Shown here piece after piece: positions 59,479 to 64,000 of a DNA stretch of 64,000 nt. The notes beneath the pieces are model-generated. The model did no database searches, was not told the DNA's origin, and saw only the letters and a program-made list of their open reading frames with translations. Each line of letters opens with the position of its first letter. Position 1 is the first letter of the stretch. Source of the DNA: Posidonia oceanica (taxonomy: Eukaryota > Streptophyta > Magnoliopsida > Alismatales > Posidoniaceae); the NCBI GenBank assembly GCA_037176725.1, contig JAZBRS010000035.1:51098001-51162000 (forward strand), read 5' to 3'. The translations under genes and the position numbers were made by a program.

Positions 59479-60920
59479 CCGAAAGCGGCCCCGTTGCAGA
59501 TGCCCTTCTCCCACCTATACTTGCATTCTCGCCTCCTTACTCCTTTTCTTTTCAGATCATCATCATCATCCTTTCAACTCTTGCATTCTTTCTTTTCAAG
59601 TTGTCATCGTCATCCTCTCAAACATCACATCTTCTGCCCAGTGATGACAACCGGAAATGCTTGCCTGCTCTGGAAAGAGTCACCTTACCTCACCTGGCAC
59701 TACTTAGATGTCTTAGCGAGTGAGGGCGCCACCACCAATAAGGACAGGCGAACTGCCCAATCTCGCAAGGACATACACCTCTGAGGGAGAAAAAATGTTA
59801 GGATGTAAGCTTGAAAAAAGTGAGAATAGACATCTAGGTTTGGGCACCTCCAAGGAACAGAAGACGAAGACAGAAGCCAGCCCTAGAGATAGGGGTGTGC
59901 AGTCTAACCCAGCTCCTTCTACCCATCACACAGCAGACCCAAAGCCTAAATCCATTACAATTCAAACACCCCTCTTTTGCCACCAGAATGGGGATAGCAG
60001 AAGCCAAAAAAAGAGGAAAAAGATCAAGCAAAAAAAAAAAAGAAAAAAAAGAGAAGAAAAAAGAGATAGAACAAAAACAAAAACAAAAGAAAAGCAAGCA
60101 AAACAAAAAAAAAAAAAAGAAGAAAAAGGGCAAAGGTAGCCCAAAAAACACAGGCACCGTTATCCCCCATACTTTACTAGAGATCCCCAGCATGTCAAGC
60201 CTGGAAAAGGGGTCTACCACATCCTCCCAAGAACAAACACATGCCTTCTCCTAGCTAGGGGCAGAGAAAGACTGCATACCTATGAGGGAGAAACCTTTCA
60301 AAAAAGAGAGAGCTGAAAGAATAGGTGTAGGTTTTGAGAGTGCGGCCAGTAGCCTGTCCTCACCACATCACCACCTATAATGCCAACAACCTGTTCCGGA
60401 GCGCCACCAATAAGCCGAGAGTCTGAGTAGGGCCCAGTGAGTCAAGGACCACTCCCTTCCTCTGCAGCAGGCACCAAAGCACTCCGTACGCTGAGGGCAC
60501 CTAAGCATACCCATCCATCTAACCATACTACTCATCTTCATAAGCATATCACCTGCATCTTGCATTCATGCATCTTCTTCCTTTCCCCTTCCGCCAATCT
60601 CTCCGCTCTGCAACGCGCTCTGGCCCTGAGACAGTACTCCTCCCCAGCAGAGGCACATCGGCGACACTCAAGCTGCGCTGGTCCAGGTTTCCTGCCGGCC
60701 CTCGCCCCCGCATTCGCCGGACTGCTGCCAATTCCCTTTGTTTATTCGTGCTTAATTGCTATGTTCTGTTATCAACTGCTGAATGCATATGGAACTACAT
60801 TTTCAGTCTCAGCTTCTGCTTGTTGTCAAAGATTATATGCCTGCGAGATCTGACTGTTTATTGATAGCAGGTACTTTCAAGTTTCTGCAGCAATCAGCCT
60901 GTCCTCTGCAAATCAGCGTA
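59479..60920 (+). other. Element 3 spacer between pol and DUF7745 ORF
   Basis: Noncoding. Features shared with element 2 are a purine-rich gggagaaaaaatg at about 59784 (possible internal PPT-like motif), an A/G-rich tract at about 60003-60136, and a putative splice acceptor ttgatagcag (AG 60869-60870) preceded by a branch-like ctgac. A same-frame extension of the downstream ORF (from 60783) lies here, but element 2 has no open counterpart, so it is probably untranslated. Confidence 0.65.
60869..60870 (+). promoter_or_regulatory. Putative 3' splice site for accessory ORF, element 3
   Basis: ctgactgtttattgatagcag|gta, exactly 50 nt before the ATG, as in element 2 (36805-36806). Confidence 0.45.
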
Positions 60921-62123
60921 ATGGGCTTTCCTACTCTGTTAACTCCTGCACATTGCTCAGAAACCCTGCGAGAATGGATCGGCAGGCTCACTCAAGTAGA
61001 CTGTGAAAAGTTGCGCCTGTGGGGCATACCAACCAAGCTGCTAAAGGCTGCTGATGTGGAGGTCAACCGTCACCTTCTGTGTGCCGCCGCGAGATTCTGG
61101 AAGCCGGCGCATCATGTCTTCCACTTCAACAAAACTGAGCTGACACCTACACTGGAAGAGGTGCGTCGGATATGCGGCTTTTCAAAGATCTTGGGGCCAC
61201 CTGTTTTCATGAGGCGCGACGGATATCTCCGGGTCCTGAACCAACTGACTAGTCTCTCCACTCAAGCCTGCCAACAGCACCTGATCTGTACTAGTGGACC
61301 AGAGCCTATGCTTCGCCTTGCATACTTTGATGATATCTTGCACAAGCGTGCTGACCTCGGAGATGAGCTGTGGCTCCGAGGGTTCGTCATCTGCTTTTTG
61401 GACGAACTAATCTTTACTCATGGCCGACTGACAGTGGCCATCGAGGTCGCAGAAATTGCACTAGCTGTGGTGACCCAGCACATAGATCTGGCACCAGTTG
61501 TCTTGGCAGAGACATATCGCGGGCTGGACCGCATTTCTCATCGCTGCCGCCACTTCCATGGTTGCGGAGCACTTATACAAGTCTGGCTGACCGCGCACTT
61601 AGAGATGGACCTTCTGCGCCCTCAAGTGCATACTTTCGAAGCCCACTGCAGCAGCGCCCGTACCAAAGCAGACAAGAGCGTCAAAGACAAGTACGAGAGG
61701 CTGTCAGCACTGACTGACGACGCTGTGATCTGGCGCATCATTCCCTCTGCAGCAGAGCCATTCACAATCTTCTTCAGCGCGCGTGACACGCGGCTGATCA
61801 TTCTTCCAGGCTTCACAGCAGGCGTAGAGTACCATCCAATCAGGGTCATGCGCCAGTTCGGCTTCCAGCAGGGCGCCTTCATTGACAGTACAGCGCCCGA
61901 GCTTCTACAAACTTATCCTCTCAGCACCACTGCCCCAACCCAGAAGCTTGCTAGTCTGATGCAGCATGGGGTCCAATCTACAGACATTGCAGCTGTGAGA
62001 GGTACAGGATGCACTCCTGATTATGAAGCTGAAGTCCGACAGCTCTGGCCAATTACTGAAGTCCCGCCAGGCGGCCCCTTATTCCCCGACTCCAGGCAGC
62101 CAAAGAAGGCCCGGGTTGACTAG
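60921..62123 (+). CDS. Element 3 accessory protein, DUF7745-like (plant mobile domain-related)
   Basis: 400 residues. ATG 60921 (MGFPTL) is chosen because the aligned element 2 ORF starts there (MGYPTL) and has an upstream stop. It is intact. The N-terminal part has LREWIGRLTQ-DCEKLRLWGIP, then the FWKPAHHVFHF-K-ELTPTLEEVRRICGF block (about 62-92). The middle (about 140-245) has LRLAYFDDIL, FLDELIFTHGR, DLAPVVLAETYRGLDRISHRCRH and LIQVWLTAHLE, typical of DUF7745. The C-terminus is basic (QPKKARVD), a possible nuclear signal. No signal peptide or membrane helix is seen. The domain's biochemical role is not known to me; related plant mobile-domain proteins act in transcription and silencing. 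It sits after integrase on the sense strand. Confidence 0.88.
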   Translation: MGFPTLLTPAHCSETLREWIGRLTQVDCEKLRLWGIPTKLLKAADVEVNRHLLCAAARFWKPAHHVFHFNKTELTPTLEEVRRICGFSKILGPPVFMRRDGYLRVLNQLTSLSTQACQQHLICTSGPEPMLRLAYFDDILHKRADLGDELWLRGFVICFLDELIFTHGRLTVAIEVAEIALAVVTQHIDLAPVVLAETYRGLDRISHRCRHFHGCGALIQVWLTAHLEMDLLRPQVHTFEAHCSSARTKADKSVKDKYERLSALTDDAVIWRIIPSAAEPFTIFFSARDTRLIILPGFTAGVEYHPIRVMRQFGFQQGAFIDSTAPELLQTYPLSTTAPTQKLASLMQHGVQSTDIAAVRGTGCTPDYEAEVRQLWPITEVPPGGPLFPDSRQPKKARVD

Positions 62124-62435
62124 GCCCTTGTGCGACCATCACGTGGTCTTCTTTCAAATTGTGCTGTACTTTTCTGGCCTGCCGCAGGCATTGTACTTAT
62201 CAAGATCATATCAATGGAAACTGTTTCTGCTTTCTGCTTGCACATCAAGACTCTTTGCTGCATTGCATATCATCATCATCATTATCTTGGGCCCTCTAAT
62301 CAGACTTGCAGACATCCCAGCGCGGCGAAGTCCTCAGCGCCCAATCCGGAGCCCAGAGCATCTGCAGGCCCGCGACACCAAGCTCCGCCGTGCGGCATCC
62401 CCAGCTGGTCATCCCCGGCTGGACCACTGTCCTCT
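62124..62435 (+). other. Element 3 region after accessory ORF
   Basis: Noncoding 3' region homologous to 38060-38340 at its start (tgccgcaggcattgta). No gene is seen. Confidence 0.5.
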
Positions 62436-63230
62436 ACGGGCTGGCACCCCAAACTGCCCGGCGAAAGGTCCGTCAACCTGTCATCCTCCTCAGCTGTTCA
62501 TCCTCAGCTGAGTCCCTTGCGGGCTGGCACCCCAAACTGCTCGGCAATGGGTCCGTCAACCTATCTTCCATCCACTCGCTTATCTATCTTTGCATCCTGA
62601 TGCCAGAGGCGCATCGGCCATCCCCTGATATCATCCTGATACCAGGGGCATCTTTTGGTCGCCCTGTGGTATCATCCCCAGCTGAGTCCTCTTCTCGGCT
62701 GGTCATCCCCAGTCGAGTCCCCAGTTGGTCGCCCCCAGCTGGATCATTATCCCTTGCGGGCTAGCACCCCAAACTGCTCGGCGAAAGGTCCGTCAACCGG
62801 ACACTCTTCTCGGCTGGTCATCCCCAGCTGAGTCCCCAGTTGGTCGCCCCCAGCTGGATCCTTATCTCTGCGGGCTGGCACCCCAAACTGCTCGGCGAAA
62901 GGTCCGTCAACCTGACACTCTTCTCGGCTGGTCATCCCCAGCTGAGTCCCTAGTTGGTCGCCCCCAGCTGGATCCTTATCTCTGCGGGCTGGCACCCCAA
63001 ACTGCTCGGCGAAAGGTCTGTCAACCTGACACTTTTCTCGGCTGGTCACCCCAGCTGAGTCCCCAGCTGATCGCCCTCAGCTGAATCCCTTGCGGGCTGG
63101 CACCCCAAACTGCTCGGCGAAAGGTCCGTCAACCTGACACTCTTCTCGGCTGGTCATCCCCAGCTGAGTCCCCAGCTGATCGCCCTCAGCTGAGTCCCTT
63201 GCGGGCTGGTACCCCAAACTACTCGTCTGA
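62436..63230 (+). repeat. Tandem array, 108-114 bp unit (gcgggctggcaccccaaactg), element 3
   Basis: Seven cores, near 62437, 62519, 62756, 62870, 62984, 63092 and 63201. The last five are regularly spaced at 114, 114, 108 and 109 bp, separated by ctggtcatccccagctgagt-type spacers. Each core carries a decayed version (gaaaggtccgtcaacctgac) of the GATAGG hairpin seen in element 2. Confidence 0.9.
62622..62648 (+). other. Hairpin copy inside the element 3 array region
   Basis: CCCCTGATATCA-tcc-TGATACCAGGGG, 12-bp stem with one A.C mismatch and loop TCC as in the other two copies. Confidence 0.7.
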
Positions 63231-63288
63231 CAAGCACGACACTCTTGTCATCACTCTCTGCTTTCGATGCCAAGGACGCGCTGGCCAA

Positions 63289-63315
63289 CCCCTGGTGTCA
63301 TCCCGACACCAGGGG
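63289..63315 (+). other. Hairpin, element 3 (counterpart of 38529)
   Basis: CCCCTGGTGTCA-tcc-CGACACCAGGGG: 11 paired bases plus a terminal A.C. Two stem pairs differ from element 2 on both strands. Confidence 0.8.
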
Positions 63316-63359
63316 CATCTTTTGATCGCCCCTTGGTATCATTCCTTCCCTCTTTCCCC

Positions 63360-63380
63360 CATGACGTTCCTGGCGTCATG
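63360..63380 (+). other. Second hairpin, element 3 (counterpart of 38601)
   Basis: CATGACG-ttcctgg-CGTCATG, 7-bp perfect stem; the loop is identical to element 2. Confidence 0.75.
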
Positions 63381-63416
63381 GGATGATTTCTTCTCATCAT
63401 TCCCTTACCCCTTCTT

Positions 63417-63500
63417 TGCCGGCCGATAAGTCCGATATCTTATCATTCTCATCATTCCCTCATCCCCTCTTTGCCGGCCGATAAGTCCGATATCTTATCA
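63417..63500 (+). repeat. cgataagtccgatatcttatc units, element 3
   Basis: Two copies about 57 bp apart here, and another at about 63968-63995 after the 36-bp array. They are the same unit as the 38640-39180 array of element 2. Confidence 0.85.
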
Positions 63501-63508
63501 ATCAACAT

Positions 63509-63940
63509 TTCTCATCATGATCTCGTCCCCCTCTTTAGCTTAACTTCTCATCATGATCTCGTCCCCCTCTTTAGATTAACTTCTCATCATGATCTCGTCC
63601 CCCTTTTTAGCTTAGCTTCTCATCATGATCTCATCCCCCTCTTTAGATTAATTTCTCATCATGATCTCATCCCCCTCTTTAGCTTAATTTCTCATCATGA
63701 TCTCATCCCCCTCTTTAGCTTAATTTCTCATCATGATCTCATCCCCCTCTTTAGCTTAGCTTCTCATCATGATCTCATCTCCCTCTTTAGATTAACTTCT
63801 CATCATGATCTCATCCCCCTCTTTAGATTAATTTCTCATCATGATCTCATCCCCCTCTTTAGTTTAGTTTCTCATCATGATCTCATCCCCCTCTTTAGTT
63901 TAATTTCTCATCATGATCTCATCCCCCTCTTTAGATCAAC
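63509..63940 (+). repeat. 36-bp tandem array, element 3
   Basis: Twelve head-to-tail 36-bp units beginning ttctcatcatgatctc and ending in tttag plus variable (c/a/t)tta(a/g)(c/t). A thirteenth degenerate unit leads into another cgataagtcc copy. The first three units read ctcgtcc, the rest ctcatc. No such array is seen in element 2. Confidence 0.92.
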
Positions 63941-63965
63941 TTCTCATCATTACCTCATCCCCTCT

Positions 63966-64000
63966 TTGCCGGCCGATAAGTCCGATATCTTATCATTCTC
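63966..64000 (+). repeat. cgataagtccgatatcttatc unit at window end
   Basis: ttgccggcc then gataagtccgatatcttatc; the array continues beyond the window. Confidence 0.8.

Larger units (their letters stand above)
43536..64000 (+). mobile_element. Element 3: youngest Tat/Ogre-type LTR retrotransposon (3' end outside window)
   Basis: 5' LTR 43536-49368, PBS 49370-49387, gag-pol frame 50701-59478, accessory ORF 60921-62123, tandem-repeat 3' region from 62436 past the window end. It is inserted in the 3' LTR of element 2. The five bases before it are GACAC (43531-43535), the expected left target duplication. The internal region already covers 14.6 kb, equal to that of element 2, so the 3' LTR should start soon after 64000. 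Only three stops break gag-pol and none break the accessory ORF. Confidence 0.93.

Noticed and set aside
60783..60920. N-terminal extension of the accessory ORF by 46 codons
   Set aside because: Element 2 has a stop upstream in this frame and no conserved extension; a splice-acceptor-like site also falls inside it.
63509..63940. CRISPR-like regular 36-bp repeats
   Set aside because: There are no unique spacers between units, and the setting is a plant retrotransposon 3' region.

Overview
The window is repeat DNA from a flowering-plant nuclear genome. It has no rRNA, tRNA, CRISPR or bacterial-type operon, and I see no convincing host gene. About 50 kb (positions 14177-64000) is a nest of giant Ty3/gypsy LTR retrotransposons of the Tat/Ogre type. 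The evidence is LTRs of 5.8-5.9 kb, a primer-binding site of the tRNA-Arg type used by Ogre, and a polyprotein ordered gag - aspartic protease - reverse transcriptase - degenerate RNase H - second (archaeal-type) RNase H - integrase. Downstream of integrase, on the same strand, each element carries a 400-codon ORF with a DUF7745-like domain, which is related to plant mobile-domain proteins.

Layout. 1-1319: 3' part of a Del/Tekay-like LTR. 1320-3860: AT-rich sequence I cannot identify. 3861-6738: left end of a CACTA DNA transposon with subterminal repeats; no right end is visible. 6739-8390: unassigned retroelement-like DNA. 8391-9003: truncated LTR with a TATA box. 9004-11712: decayed protease-region fragment of a Tat/Ogre element. 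11713-14176: end of an old Tat/Ogre LTR, then its PBS and leader (element 1), cut by element 2. 14177-43535: element 2, about 26.7 kb when the insert is removed and its cut 3' LTR is counted at full length. Its 5' LTR and internal region are complete, but its 3' LTR is cut by element 3. 29880-35807: a solo LTR in reverse orientation inside element 2, with a perfect GCATC target duplication. 43536-64000: element 3, the youngest full copy, which runs off the right edge just before its expected 3' LTR.

Order of events: element 1 was hit by element 2. Element 2 was then hit separately by the solo-LTR element (between pol and the DUF7745 ORF) and by element 3 (inside its 3' LTR).

How the parts work together: an LTR promoter about 1.9 kb into the LTR would drive a very long-leader RNA. 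Gag through integrase lies in one reading frame, not two ORFs split by an intron as in classical Ogre. Conserved splice-like signals upstream of gag, and exactly 50 nt upstream of the DUF7745 ATG, suggest that the extra ORF is expressed from a spliced subgenomic RNA, in the position where retroviruses keep env. The 3' untranslated part is a zone of fast-changing tandem arrays whose monomers share a GATA...TATC hairpin. It is preceded by two hairpins whose stems differ between elements by compensatory changes.
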